From Paractinoplanes toevensis (GTDB taxonomy: Bacteria; Actinomycetota; Actinomycetes; Mycobacteriales; Micromonosporaceae), in NCBI RefSeq assembly GCF_018332695.1, contig NZ_BOQN01000001.1, positions 62,001-126,000 on the forward strand: DNA of 64,000 bases, given 5' to 3'. A model generated the notes under the pieces. That model was not told the origin of the DNA, made no database searches, and saw only the letters and a program-made list of their open reading frames with translations. The position numbers were made by a program, and so were the translations under genes. Position 1 is the stretch's first letter. The number at the start of each line of letters is the position of its first letter. Shown one piece after another: positions 49,973-59,160 of the stretch.

Positions 49973-50383
49973 TCAGTTCTGACCGGGGCTCGCGGGGGGC
50001 AGTCCCGCGGCCTTGGCGCAGTCGAGAAGACGCCGGTCATAGGTGACAAAAGCCAGAAGCGCCGAGCCTGACTCGTTGACAAGAACCTGCGCGGTAGCGA
50101 GATGGATGGCGTCGAGGCTGCGCAGCGTCGGCTCGGCAAACGCGGCTGCCGTCGCGCGGATCGTACTGTCGATCTCCAACCGGAAGAGCCGCCCGATCGC
50201 GGCGGGAACACCGACCAACGCCTGCGGTGCCGACCGTCGCAACACCCTGGGCACTTCCACCTCGACCAGCGACGAAGACACAAGCGGCGCGTCGTCATGT
50301 GCATTGAGCCAGGCGACAAGATCGGCGCTATGTGCTTCCTGGCGAACCAGCTTGACGACGGCAGCAGAGTCGAGATAGATCAC
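49973..50383 (-). CDS. PIN-domain toxin (VapC-like)
   Basis: 136 residues from GTG (MIYLDSAAVVKLVRQEAHS). PIN acidic residues are Asp5, the glutamate in SSLVEVEV, the aspartate in LRSLDAIHLATA, and the aspartate in FVTYDRRLL, the full set for a Mg-dependent RNase. VapC toxins cut tRNA or rRNA when their antitoxin is lost. The antitoxin lies immediately upstream on the same strand. Upstream in-frame extension to 50596 is the wrong frame of the antitoxin. Confidence 0.88.
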   Translation of the reverse strand: MIYLDSAAVVKLVRQEAHSADLVAWLNAHDDAPLVSSSLVEVEVPRVLRRSAPQALVGVPAAIGRLFRLEIDSTIRATAAAFAEPTLRSLDAIHLATAQVLVNESGSALLAFVTYDRRLLDCAKAAGLPPASPGQN

Positions 50384-50657
50384 CAGCGCTCCTCGTCCGC
50401 ATGTCCGCGAGTGCCTCTGCCACATCCACATCCTCGTCACCGAGCTTGGGTGGAAATGGGACCGGACCACCGCCGGTGGGGGGCACGGCCCGCCCTGCGG
50501 CCACCAGTTTGGCGAGGGCCGACCGGTCGTCCCCCACCGGAACAAGTCGAGCGATCGGGTGCCCGCGATCGGTGATCTCGACGCTCTCACCGCCACTCAC
50601 TCGAGCCAGTACTTGGCTCGTGTTCTGGTTCAGCTCGCGAACACCGATGCGCTCCAT
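50328..50657 (-). CDS. Phd/YefM-type antitoxin with shifted C-terminus
   Basis: 109 residues. MERIGVRELNQNTSQVLARVSGGESVEITDRGHPIARLVPV is a Phd/YefM DNA-binding fold. The usual partner layout ends the antitoxin with a short acidic tail whose TGA overlaps the toxin GTG. Here the other frame does contain ADEERW and a TGA exactly overlapping the toxin start. The frame in use instead runs 55 bases into the toxin gene and ends RLCCRRQAGSPGST. A one-base deletion near 50396-50400 would explain this, so the antitoxin C-terminus may be altered. Confidence 0.75.
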   Translation of the reverse strand: MERIGVRELNQNTSQVLARVSGGESVEITDRGHPIARLVPVGDDRSALAKLVAAGRAVPPTGGGPVPFPPKLGDEDVDVAEALADMRTRSAGDLSRLCCRRQAGSPGST

Positions 50658-50675
50658 GTGAAGCAGTGGAGAACA

Positions 50676-51110
50676 TTACGTTCTACACAGCCAGGGAGCG
50701 GGGAGCGGCTCGGCAGCCATCGGGCTCAGCGGAGCGATTGCCGCCTCCCCGAGGGTCACCACCCGGTCGACGTCGGCGGCGATGCCGGGGCGGTGGGTGA
50801 TCAGCAGGGCCGTGCGGTCGCCGGCGGCGGAAAGCAGGTCGCGGGTCAGCGCGGCCGCCGTCTCGTCGTCGAGGTGCTCGGTTGGCTCGTCGAGGATCAG
50901 CACCTCGAAGCCGGCCAGCAGCGCGCGGGCCGGCGCCGGCCGCCGCTCACCGCCGGAGAGCTCCATGCCGTGTTCCCCCACCGCCGTCTCCAGGCCGGCC
51001 GACCAGCGCGACCCGGTCCCCCGGCGCGAGGGTGCAGTCGAATTTGTCCAGCACCGGCCGGCCCGGCACCCAGGCCGCACGGATCCTTTCGAAAGATTCG
51101 CCCCCGATCC
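50676..51110 (-). pseudogene. ABC transporter remnant (CydC-like) with internal deletion
   Basis: On the minus strand the frame from about 51110 reads FERIRAAWVPGRPVLDKFDCTLAPGDRVALVG, the entry into an ABC domain. It then breaks and resumes in another frame as LETAVGEHGMELSGGERRPAPARALLAGFEVLILDEPTEHLD and ALLITHRPG. Walker A and the Q-loop are missing between them, as is the whole membrane part. The pattern fits the C-terminal ABC domain of a CydC-like exporter that lost its core. Two DosR-like boxes stand just upstream. Confidence 0.75.
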
Positions 51111-51136
51111 TTTCGATCTATCCGTCCTGCCGGGCA

Positions 51137-51150
51137 GGGTCTGAAGTCCC
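51137..51150. promoter_or_regulatory. DosR/DevR box candidate
   Basis: GGGTCTGAAGTCCC, close to the DosR consensus GGGACTTnnGTCCC on the other strand (GGGACTTCAGACCC). It pairs with a second box 45 bases away, as is usual at DosR promoters, and lies upstream of the ABC remnant. Confidence 0.55.
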
Positions 51151-51181
51151 CCATCCGACCGCCCCGCCCGCCATCCTTGAC

Positions 51182-51195
51182 CGGACTGAAGTCCC
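51182..51195. promoter_or_regulatory. DosR/DevR box candidate
   Basis: CGGACTGAAGTCCC contains the palindrome GGACTgaAGTCC; on the minus strand it reads GGGACTTCAGTCCG, an excellent DosR-type site. It sits one base past the end of the devR gene and would act on the leftward ABC remnant. Confidence 0.6.
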
Positions 51196-51196
51196 T

Positions 51197-51841
51197 TCAG
51201 CCTGTCCGGTGGTCCCCCAGCAGCCGGGTGGCGAGGACCGCAGCCTGCGTGCGCCGCTCCAAGCCGAGCTTCGCGAGCAGGCTGGACACGTAGTTCTTCA
51301 CCGTTTTCTCGGCCAGGAACATCCGGGACGCGATCTCCCGGTTGGTCAGGCCCTCGGCGATGAACTCGAGGATGCGGCGTTCCTGGTCGGTCAGCCCGGC
51401 CAGCTCGCGCGGCGCCTCCACGCCGTTGCGGATGCGCTCGAGGACGCGCTGGGTGATCGCCGGGTCGAGCAGCGACTGTCCCTCGGCGACCCGGCGCACC
51501 GCGTCGACCAGGTCGGTGCCGCGGATCTGCTTCAGCACATAACCGGAGGCACCCGCCATGATCGCGGCGAACAGGGCCTCGTCGTCCTCGTAGGAGGTGA
51601 GGATCAGGCCCTTGATCGACGAGTCGATGGCCCGGACGTCACGGCACACGTCGATGCCGTTGCCGTCGGGCAGCCGGGCGTCCAGCACGGCCACGTCGGG
51701 ACGGAGCGCGGGGATGCGCCGGGCGGCCTCCTGGGCCGAGCCGGACTCGCCCACGACCTCGATGTCACCGTCGGCTTGCAGCAGGTCGACAAGGCCCCGG
51801 CGGACTACTTCGTGGTCGTCGAGCAGAAAGACTCTGATCAT
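51197..51841 (-). CDS. devR: NarL/FixJ-family response regulator (DevR/DosR-like)
   Basis: 214 residues. The receiver domain has DD at residues 8-9, the phospho-acceptor Asp54 ([11 protein letters not shown]), the switch serine/threonine in LILTSYEDD, and Lys in YVLKQIRG. The C-terminal LuxR helix-turn-helix reads [53 protein letters not shown], close to mycobacterial DosR, including KTVKNYVS. Divergent from a DevS-type kinase and surrounded by matching boxes and two Acg-type genes, so assignment to the dormancy/hypoxia regulator type is firm. Confidence 0.93.
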   Translation of the reverse strand: MIRVFLLDDHEVVRRGLVDLLQADGDIEVVGESGSAQEAARRIPALRPDVAVLDARLPDGNGIDVCRDVRAIDSSIKGLILTSYEDDEALFAAIMAGASGYVLKQIRGTDLVDAVRRVAEGQSLLDPAITQRVLERIRNGVEAPRELAGLTDQERRILEFIAEGLTNREIASRMFLAEKTVKNYVSSLLAKLGLERRTQAAVLATRLLGDHRTG

Positions 51842-51843
51842 GA

Positions 51844-53610
<1,767 letters not shown>

Positions 53611-53613
53611 TCC

Positions 53614-53627
53614 GGGACCTTCGGCCC
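53614..53627. promoter_or_regulatory. DosR-like box before the first nitroreductase
   Basis: GGGACCTTCGGCCC, 35 bases before the first Acg-type gene and 3 bases after the devS stop. Left half GGGAC is perfect. It could drive the two nitroreductase genes independently of devS. Confidence 0.6.
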
Positions 53628-53662
53628 TGACCGGCCGGGCCGCCGCGCGGCACTGTGGTCAC

Positions 53663-54622
53663 ATGACAGCACTGGAAGACGCCGCCCGCGCCGCTCAGCA
53701 CGCCCCCTCGGTCTTCAACACCCAGCCATGGTCGTGGCGGGTCACGGGCGACACCATGGATCTGTTCGCCGACGTGAGCCGCCGGCTCGACACCGTCGAC
53801 CGCGACGGCCGGCTCCTGCTGCTGAGCTGCGGTGCCGCTCTCCACCACGCCCGTGTCACGCTGGCCGCGGCCGGTCACCCGGCCGTCGTCGAGCGCATCC
53901 CCGACCCGGCCCGGCCCGAGCTGCTGGCCCGGGTGCGGCTCGGCGAGCCGGCCGCACCCGACGCCGAGGCCCAGCGCCTCGCCGACGCCATCACCATCAG
54001 GCGCACCGATCGGCGCGCGTTCGGCCCCCGGCCGGTCCCCGAGGAAGAGTTGACCGCCCTGCGCCGCCTGGTCGAGGCCGAGGGTGCCTATCTCCACGTC
54101 GTGCGCCCCGAGCAGCTCCCGGAGCTGGCCGTGACGGCCGAGCTGGCGGCCCGTGCCGAGCAGGCCGACCCGGCCTACCGCGCCGAGCTCGGCCGCTGGA
54201 CCAGCCGCCCCGATTTCGCCGGCGACGGCGTGCCCGCCACCACCGCGGTGCGTGACGAGCTTCGCCGCGTGCCGGTCCGCGACTTCGCCCCCGACGGCGA
54301 CGCCGGTCTCGACGCCGGCACCGAGCACGACCAGGGCGCGGCCTACGTGGTGCTGTTCGGCACCAGCGACGAGCCCGCCGACCTGCTGCGCGGCGGCGAG
54401 GCGCTGTCCGCCCTGCTGCTGCGGGCCACCGCCGACGGGCTGTCCACCGCGCCGCTCAGCGACGCCATCGAGGTCGAGTGGCCGCGCAACCTGCTGCGCG
54501 GCATGCTCGCCGGCCTCGGCGACCCCTACCTCGTGGTCCGCCTCGGTTACCTGCCCGCCAACGTCCCGCTGCCCCGCGCCCCGCGCCGGGACCCGCGCGA
54601 CGTGATCACCCTCGTGGAGTAA
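53663..54622 (+). CDS. Acg-type nitroreductase-fold protein
   Basis: 319 residues (MTALEDAARAAQHAPSVFNTQPWSWRV). The opening APSVFNTQPW and the RRTDRRAF segment are typical of the Acg group (Rv2032, Rv3127, Rv3131), part of the mycobacterial dormancy regulon. Acg proteins have a nitroreductase fold with a lid that shields FMN, and seem to store or protect flavin rather than reduce nitro groups. GLSTAPLSDAIEVEWPRNLLRGML matches the C-terminal core. It lies 52 bases after devS with a DosR-like box between, and 2 bases before its paralogue. Confidence 0.9.
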   Translation: MTALEDAARAAQHAPSVFNTQPWSWRVTGDTMDLFADVSRRLDTVDRDGRLLLLSCGAALHHARVTLAAAGHPAVVERIPDPARPELLARVRLGEPAAPDAEAQRLADAITIRRTDRRAFGPRPVPEEELTALRRLVEAEGAYLHVVRPEQLPELAVTAELAARAEQADPAYRAELGRWTSRPDFAGDGVPATTAVRDELRRVPVRDFAPDGDAGLDAGTEHDQGAAYVVLFGTSDEPADLLRGGEALSALLLRATADGLSTAPLSDAIEVEWPRNLLRGMLAGLGDPYLVVRLGYLPANVPLPRAPRRDPRDVITLVE

Positions 54623-54624
54623 TC

Positions 54625-55596
54625 ATGGACGCCTACAACCAGGCCGACCTGCACCTCGCGGCCGCCGCCGCGGTCCGCGCGCCGTCGCTGCACAACAGTC
54701 AGCCGTGGCTGTTCCGCCTGTCCGGCGGTGCGGTCGAGATAGTGGCCGATCCGGCCCGCCGGTTGCCGTCGGTCGACCGGACGGGCTGGGCGGCCCGCAT
54801 CGCCTGTGGGGCCGCCACCTTCAACGCTCGACTCGCACTCGCGGTGGCCGGGCGCCCAGCGGCGGTGCATCTGCACCCCGACCCGCGTGAGCCGGGCCTG
54901 ATCGCGCGGCTCACGCCCGCCACGGCGCGCCCGCCGACATACGCGGAGGTGGAGCTGTTCGACGCGATCCCCCGCCGGCACAGCAACCGCCAGCCGTTCT
55001 GGCCCGACCCGGTGCCCACCGATGTCCGGGTCCGCCTGCTGGAGGCGGCCCGCACCGAGAGCAGCTGGCTGGCCCTGCTGGTCGGCACGGTCGCGGTGGC
55101 CGGTTTCTCCGAGATCGCCACCAGCGCCGACCGGGTGCTGCGCCGCGACACCACCTACCAGGCCGAGATGCAGGCGTGGCGGCACGCCGTCCCCGACTAC
55201 GCCCGGGCGCCGAAGGCCGAGCCGCAGGACCTCCTGCCGCAGCGTTTCTTCAACGAGCGCCACCGCGCGCCCGGCCACGACTACGAGCCGGAACCGCTGA
55301 TCGGCATCCTCGGCGTGCCCGGCGACAGCTCCACCGACCAGAGCAACGCCGGCCAGGCCATGCAGAAAGTCCTGCTCACCGCGACCGCGTCCGGCCTCGA
55401 CACATCGCTGATCAGCCAGCCGATCGAGGTGCCGACGGCCCGCGACCAGCTGCGCCGCGCCCTGGGCCGCCCCGGCCACCCGCAGATCGCCATCCGCTTC
55501 GGCTACGGCACTCCCGGCCACGCCACCCCGCGCCGCGAGGTGTCCGAGGTCCTCACCGACTCCGGGACTTTGGTCCCGGGCATTCCAGGAGCTTAG
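54625..55596 (+). CDS. Acg-type nitroreductase-fold protein, second copy
   Basis: 323 residues (MDAYNQADLHLAAAAAVRAPSLHNSQPWLFRL). It is paralogous to the gene before it: APSLHNSQPW against APSVFNTQPW, RRHSNRQPF against RRTDRRAF, and GLDTSLISQPIEVPTARDQLRRAL at the C-terminal core. Tandem Acg-type genes next to devRS are a known dormancy-regulon arrangement. Its last codons contain a perfect DosR box, so the protein end and a regulatory site overlap. Confidence 0.9.
   Translation: MDAYNQADLHLAAAAAVRAPSLHNSQPWLFRLSGGAVEIVADPARRLPSVDRTGWAARIACGAATFNARLALAVAGRPAAVHLHPDPREPGLIARLTPATARPPTYAEVELFDAIPRRHSNRQPFWPDPVPTDVRVRLLEAARTESSWLALLVGTVAVAGFSEIATSADRVLRRDTTYQAEMQAWRHAVPDYARAPKAEPQDLLPQRFFNERHRAPGHDYEPEPLIGILGVPGDSSTDQSNAGQAMQKVLLTATASGLDTSLISQPIEVPTARDQLRRALGRPGHPQIAIRFGYGTPGHATPRREVSEVLTDSGTLVPGIPGA
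55562..55579. promoter_or_regulatory. perfect DosR-box palindrome inside the end of a coding region
   Basis: CCGGGACTTTGGTCCCGG contains GGGACTTTGGTCCC, an exact fit to the GGGACTTnnGTCCC core and the best site in the window. It is inside the last 12 codons of the second Acg-type gene. No gene starts within 80 bases downstream on the plus strand. Confidence 0.7.
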
Positions 55597-55676
55597 GCCC
55601 GGGTGGAAGAGGCCTGGGCCGCGTCTGGGCCAAGCTCCCGATCATCCAGAAGAACCGCTGGCTGATCCGAACCACC

Positions 55677-56687
55677 TCACCGATGCCCGACGCCGGGCGC
55701 CGTTGAAGCCCCGCCGAGCCAGCCGGCCCGGACCGCCGGCCGGCGGCGCGCCACGGTCGCGGCGGCGACGATGGCGAGCAGGCCGGTGATCGTGCAAATC
55801 AACGTGAGTGTTCCGCCGTGCGAGGTGTCCACGTTGCCCGGGTGGGGCGAGCCGTGCGGGTAGACCATCACCTCGTACGCCTCCCGGTAGAACTCGTAGG
55901 CCAGCAGCGTGGCGGCGGCGAGGCCGGCCGTGGCCAGGGCCGTCGCGAGCCGGCGGCGAGCGAGCGCGGCCACCAGGAGCCAGCCGGCGAGCAGGCCGGC
56001 GACGATCCCGGTGACGGTCAGCGGTCGCAGCACAGCGGGCTCGACGGGCCACACGGTGACGCGGTAGGTGGCCATGCCGGTGTAGGGGGAGCCGGTTACT
56101 ACCCGGGCTTCGCCGTGCATCTTCAGCCCGTCGCTGGTCGCCGTCCAGACGCCGAACGTCGTCGGGACGCCGGTGTCCATGTCCTCGCGGGGCATGGTGC
56201 TGGCGGCGGTCTCCTGGAATTCCGTGATCTGCCACCCGGCGCCGGTCAGCGTGTCTCGCACCCGGGAGGCCGACCAGTCCGCGGTGCCGTCGGCCAGGAT
56301 CGGGACGTTCGATCCCTGCTGCGCCGACGTGTCGTGGAAGAGGACGGTGCCGGTGGATATGCCGGTCAGGGTGGCGTTGAGGGCGAGCAGCTCCCGGTCG
56401 GAGGGGATGGCGGCCGCCGTCCGCCAGGCGATCCAGGTGCCGGCCGCGGCGCCGAAGCCACCCAGCACGACCGCGGCGAGCAGGGCGGCCACCCAGGCGA
56501 GCGGGCGCCGGGCGGGCAGTTTGAAGCGCTGCCGCAGGCCGGAGAGGACCAGGTGGAGACCGGGCCGGCGGCCGTCCTCGGCCATCTCCAGCAGGGTGGT
56601 GAGGATCTCGGTGCCGCGGTGGTCGCGGTAGGACCGAGGGTAGGCCCGGAGCAGCCGCCGGTAGTGGCGTTCGTCGCGGCTGGTCAC
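55677..56687 (-). CDS. membrane protein paired with a PadR regulator
   Basis: 336 residues from GTG. The cytoplasmic start MTSRDERHYRRLLRAYPRSYRDHRGTEILTTLLEMAEDGRRP is a common opening of actinobacterial permease-like proteins that sit beside PadR genes. One helix near 64-88 is followed by an outside domain of about 120 residues, then three more helices (about 220-245, 250-270, 300-325). No transport motif is seen. The start is preceded by a duplicated copy of the end of the padR gene. Confidence 0.78.
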   Translation of the reverse strand: MTSRDERHYRRLLRAYPRSYRDHRGTEILTTLLEMAEDGRRPGLHLVLSGLRQRFKLPARRPLAWVAALLAAVVLGGFGAAAGTWIAWRTAAAIPSDRELLALNATLTGISTGTVLFHDTSAQQGSNVPILADGTADWSASRVRDTLTGAGWQITEFQETAASTMPREDMDTGVPTTFGVWTATSDGLKMHGEARVVTGSPYTGMATYRVTVWPVEPAVLRPLTVTGIVAGLLAGWLLVAALARRRLATALATAGLAAATLLAYEFYREAYEVMVYPHGSPHPGNVDTSHGGTLTLICTITGLLAIVAAATVARRRPAVRAGWLGGASTAPGVGHR

Positions 56688-56764
56688 AGCCCACCCCCGA
56701 ACGCGAGCCGCAGCCGGTAGACCTGGGTGGTCACAACGCTCCCCCGAACGCGAGCCGCAGCCGG
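56681..56764. repeat. 47-bp tandem duplication at the padR/membrane-protein junction
   Basis: Segments 56681-56717 and 56728-56764 agree at 34 of 37 positions, including 24 identical bases in a row, with a period of 47. Both copies contain the last codons of padR (RLRLAFGG) and a GTGA stop/start overlap. The duplication created an early stop for padR and left a 16-codon remnant before the membrane-protein gene. Confidence 0.85.
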
Positions 56765-57078
56765 GTGGCGGCCGCGTCGGCGTTGCGCCGCAGCCGGTGC
56801 ACCTGGGCGGTGAGGGCCGCGGCCCCGGACTCGGTGAGCCGGTAGTAGCGCCGGAGCCGCCCGTCGACCGCCTCCTCGTGGTCGATCTCGACGAGGCCCT
56901 GCTCGGTGAGCCGGTCGAGCGCGCCGTAGAGGGTGCCGGGCCGCAGCACGACCTCCCCCTGGGAGAGCTGCTCGACGGCTCGGATCACGCCGTATCCATG
57001 GGTCGGCTGGGCCGCGAGGGCGGTGAGAATCAGAAACGTCGGCTCCTGCATGACCACCGACGCTACCTCAGCCGACAT
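56731..57078 (-). CDS. PadR-family transcriptional regulator
   Basis: 115 residues. FLILTALAAQPTHGYGVIRAVEQLSQGEVVLRPGTLYGALDRLTEQGLVEIDHEEAVDGRLRRYYRLTESGAAAL is a complete PadR winged helix. The first ATG (57078) lies inside the palindrome upstream and would mean a nearly leaderless mRNA; the ATG at 57051 (MQEPTFLILTAL) fits the family start better and has GAGG upstream. It probably represses itself and the downstream membrane-protein gene. Confidence 0.9.
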   Translation of the reverse strand: MSAEVASVVMQEPTFLILTALAAQPTHGYGVIRAVEQLSQGEVVLRPGTLYGALDRLTEQGLVEIDHEEAVDGRLRRYYRLTESGAAALTAQVHRLRRNADAAATRLRLAFGGAL

Positions 57079-57098
57079 ATAACGCCAAGCGTTATATG
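57076..57098. promoter_or_regulatory. perfect PadR-type operator
   Basis: CATATAACG (57076-57084), CCAAG, CGTTATATG (57090-57098): perfect 9-bp arms with a 5-base centre, AT-rich in a GC-rich genome. It fills the gap between the tautomerase stop and the padR start, so it is almost certainly the padR operator. Confidence 0.8.
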
Positions 57099-57099
57099 C

Positions 57100-57474
57100 T
57101 CAGCCGGCGATGGAGTAGGTCCGGCCATCGGACTCGCCCACGAACTGGACGACCGTCGCCGCCCGCACCTGCTCGCCGACCACACCGGCCACCGCGTCGG
57201 CGATGGCGGCCGTGAGCCGGCCCAGCACGTCGGTCGCGTCGGGGCGGTCGAGGACCGTCGCCCGGATGCCGAACGTGACCTGCGGGGCCGGTGCCTCGGC
57301 GACCCGGCCGCCGATCCCCCACCGCCCGGCCGGCACGCCCACGAGCAGGACCTCCACGCTCTCCCGGACCCATTCGCCGTAGACCGCGACGACGGCATCG
57401 GTGAGCCCCGCGATCAACTCGGCCTCCCGCCCGCCGAGATCGCTCTCCAGCGCATGCACGGTGAGATGAGGCAT
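57100..57474 (-). CDS. tautomerase-superfamily protein
   Basis: 124 residues starting MPHLTVHALESDLGGREAELIAGLTDAVVAVYGEWVRESVEVLLVGVPAGRWGIGG. Pro2 is the catalytic base of this superfamily once the methionine is removed. The length suggests a fused two-unit member (as in MSAD/CHMI-like proteins), and EVLLVGVPAGRWGIGG matches the family's VxIxExPxxxWxxGG motif. Substrate unknown. A GGAGGG-type ribosome site is present. It is divergent from a MarR gene and upstream of padR. Confidence 0.82.
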   Translation of the reverse strand: MPHLTVHALESDLGGREAELIAGLTDAVVAVYGEWVRESVEVLLVGVPAGRWGIGGRVAEAPAPQVTFGIRATVLDRPDATDVLGRLTAAIADAVAGVVGEQVRAATVVQFVGESDGRTYSIAG

Positions 57475-57494
57475 GCCGCCCTCCCCTAGAATAC

Positions 57495-57525
57495 CTTTGA
57501 CGACAAACAGCCTTTGACATCAAAG
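57495..57525. promoter_or_regulatory. MarR operator candidate with duplicated half-site
   Basis: CTTTGAcaTCAAAG (57512-57525) is a perfect 6-bp palindrome; a related CTTTGACGACAAAC lies 17 bases before it (57495-57508). Both are in the 70-base gap between the tautomerase gene (leftward) and the MarR gene (rightward), so one regulator could control both. Confidence 0.6.
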
Positions 57526-57544
57526 CTATTCGGGAGGCCGCCGG

Positions 57545-58000
57545 GTGTCAACGCCCGCCCCCGCGGACGACGCCGTCCGCGAGCTGATCATGCTGCTGCC
57601 CCGCCTGGTGGGCCGGGCCAAGCGCATCACCCCGCCCGCCGAGCTGCAGGGCCTCGACCTGGCCCCGCGCCACCGCTCGCTGCTCTCCCTGCTGCTGCTG
57701 GACGGCCCGCAGACGGTCTCCGAGCTGGCCGCCCGCCTGCAGGTCGCCCCCACCACGGTGAGCCTGCTGATCGGCGACCTGAGCCGCAAGAACATCCTGG
57801 TCCGCCGCGAGGACGACGAGGACCGCCGCCGCCGGATAGTCGACATCGCCCCGGAAGCCCGCGAGCCGATCTCCCGGTGGCTGTCCCCGTTCGCGGAGGC
57901 CTGGCGCGGCGCGCTGGCCCCGCTCTCCCCGGCCGAGCGGCAACTGGTCGTCGACACCCTGCTGGCCTACGAGGCCGCGGTCGCCGACACCATCCCGTGA
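57545..58000 (+). CDS. MarR-family transcriptional regulator
   Basis: 151 residues from GTG with GGGAGG 8 bases upstream. The winged helix reads LAPRHRSLLSLLLLDGPQTVSELAARLQVAPTTVSLLIGDLSRKNILVRREDDEDRRRRIVDI, with the arginine-rich wing DEDRRRR. Dimerisation helices are at both ends. The inducer is unknown. The palindromes just upstream and the divergent tautomerase gene suggest that enzyme's substrate or a related carboxylic acid as signal. Confidence 0.9.
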   Translation: MSTPAPADDAVRELIMLLPRLVGRAKRITPPAELQGLDLAPRHRSLLSLLLLDGPQTVSELAARLQVAPTTVSLLIGDLSRKNILVRREDDEDRRRRIVDIAPEAREPISRWLSPFAEAWRGALAPLSPAERQLVVDTLLAYEAAVADTIP

Positions 58001-58008
58001 GCGCTCAC
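57997..58008. promoter_or_regulatory. 12-bp palindrome after lacI, identical to the galactanase operator
   Basis: GTGAGCGCTCAC, extended to 14 bp as CGTGAGCGCTCACG. It overlaps the MarR stop codon and lies 7 bases beyond the lacI stop. The same 12 bases recur at 59119-59130 before the galactanase gene. It may be a second operator for DNA looping, or a terminator stem. Confidence 0.55.
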
Positions 58009-58015
58009 GGCGCTT

Positions 58016-59071
58016 TCAGGCCGAGTCGCGGCGCACCAGGGACGTAGGCAGCACCCGGGAGGACGGGTGCCGGCCGGCGATCAGTTCCAGCAGCACCTCG
58101 ACCAGCTCGGCCGCCACCTGCGACAGCGGCTGGCGGATCGTGGTCAGCGGGGGCATGGTGGCCGAGGCGATGGCCGAGTCGTCGAAGCCGCCCACCAGCA
58201 CATCGCCGGGCACCCGGCGTCCGGCAGCGTGCAACGCCTGCAGCGCACCCACCGCCAGCAGGTCGGACGCCACGAAGACCGCGTCCAGGTCGGGAAAACC
58301 GTGCAGCAGCTGGTCCATCGCGGCCCGGCCGGCCTCGATGCCGTACGCCTCGGCCCGCACGATCGCCCCGTCCGGAACCGCCCCGCCCAGCACGTCCCGG
58401 AAACCGGCCAGGCGCTCCACCCCGCCGGGCGTGTCGGCCGGGCCGGCCACCGTGGCGAGCCGCCGCGCGCCGCGATCCAGCAGGTACTGCGTCATCAGCC
58501 GGGCACCGCCCCGGTCGTCGGCCGCCACGTAGGGCATCAACGGCCCCGTAGCCGGCGCACGACCGCAAATGACCACCGGCACCCCGGTCCCGTGCAGCGC
58601 CGCCGCGAGCGGGTCACCGTCGTGCATGGACACCAGCAGCACCCCGTCCACGTGCCCGCCCCGGGCGAAGTGCAGCACCCGCTCGCGCTCGTCGGGGTTC
58701 CCGGCCAGCATCAGCATCAGCCCCCGGCCCTGGGCACCGAGCAGCGCGGTGCAGGTGCGCATGAGACCGCCCAGCACCGGGTCCTCGAAGAGCCGGTCGG
58801 GCGGCTCGGACAGCACGAACGCGACCGCTCCCGATCGCCGGGTGACGAGGCTCCGCGCGCTCTCGTTGACCACATAGCCGGTCTGCCGCATGGCCTCCCG
58901 CACGGCGGCCAGCGATGCCGAGCTGACGTGAGTGGCGCCGTTGAGCACCCGGGACACGGTGCCGCGGGAAACGCCGGCGATCTCGGCGACGTCCTCCATG
59001 GTGGGACCACGGCGCTGGGCCCGCCGGGCCGCACCGCGCGACTTGGGGTGGGCGGGCGCGTCGTCGGACAT
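58016..59071 (-). CDS. LacI-family transcriptional repressor
   Basis: 351 residues. The DNA-binding domain is at about residues 24-75: TMEDVAEIAGVSRGTVSRVLNGATHVSSASLAAVREAMRQTGYVVNESARSL. The RbsB-like effector domain follows (VAFVLSEPPDRLFEDPVLGG, VDGVLLVSMHDGDP, YVAADDRGGARLMTQYLLDRG, DAVFVASDLLAVGALQAL, VLVGGFDDSAIASATMPPLTTIRQP). An arginine-rich N-terminal extension of about 22 residues precedes the HTH. It is divergent from a GH53 galactanase, so galacto-oligosaccharides are the likely inducers. Confidence 0.92.
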   Translation of the reverse strand: MSDDAPAHPKSRGAARRAQRRGPTMEDVAEIAGVSRGTVSRVLNGATHVSSASLAAVREAMRQTGYVVNESARSLVTRRSGAVAFVLSEPPDRLFEDPVLGGLMRTCTALLGAQGRGLMLMLAGNPDERERVLHFARGGHVDGVLLVSMHDGDPLAAALHGTGVPVVICGRAPATGPLMPYVAADDRGGARLMTQYLLDRGARRLATVAGPADTPGGVERLAGFRDVLGGAVPDGAIVRAEAYGIEAGRAAMDQLLHGFPDLDAVFVASDLLAVGALQALHAAGRRVPGDVLVGGFDDSAIASATMPPLTTIRQPLSQVAAELVEVLLELIAGRHPSSRVLPTSLVRRDSA

Positions 59072-59118
59072 CGGTGCACGATAACGCGCCCTTGACAGGA
59101 AACGTAGCGCCGGGCACC

Positions 59119-59130
59119 GTGAGCGCTCAC
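59119..59130. promoter_or_regulatory. LacI-type operator before the galactanase gene
   Basis: GTGAGCGCTCAC, a perfect 12-bp palindrome with the central GCGC common to CelR-like LacI operators (TGGGAGCGCTCCCA). It lies 30 bases before the galactanase ATG and 47 bases from the divergent lacI start. Confidence 0.8.
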
Positions 59131-59160
59131 AGTCTCCTTCGGACCGAGGAGCTCTTCACT

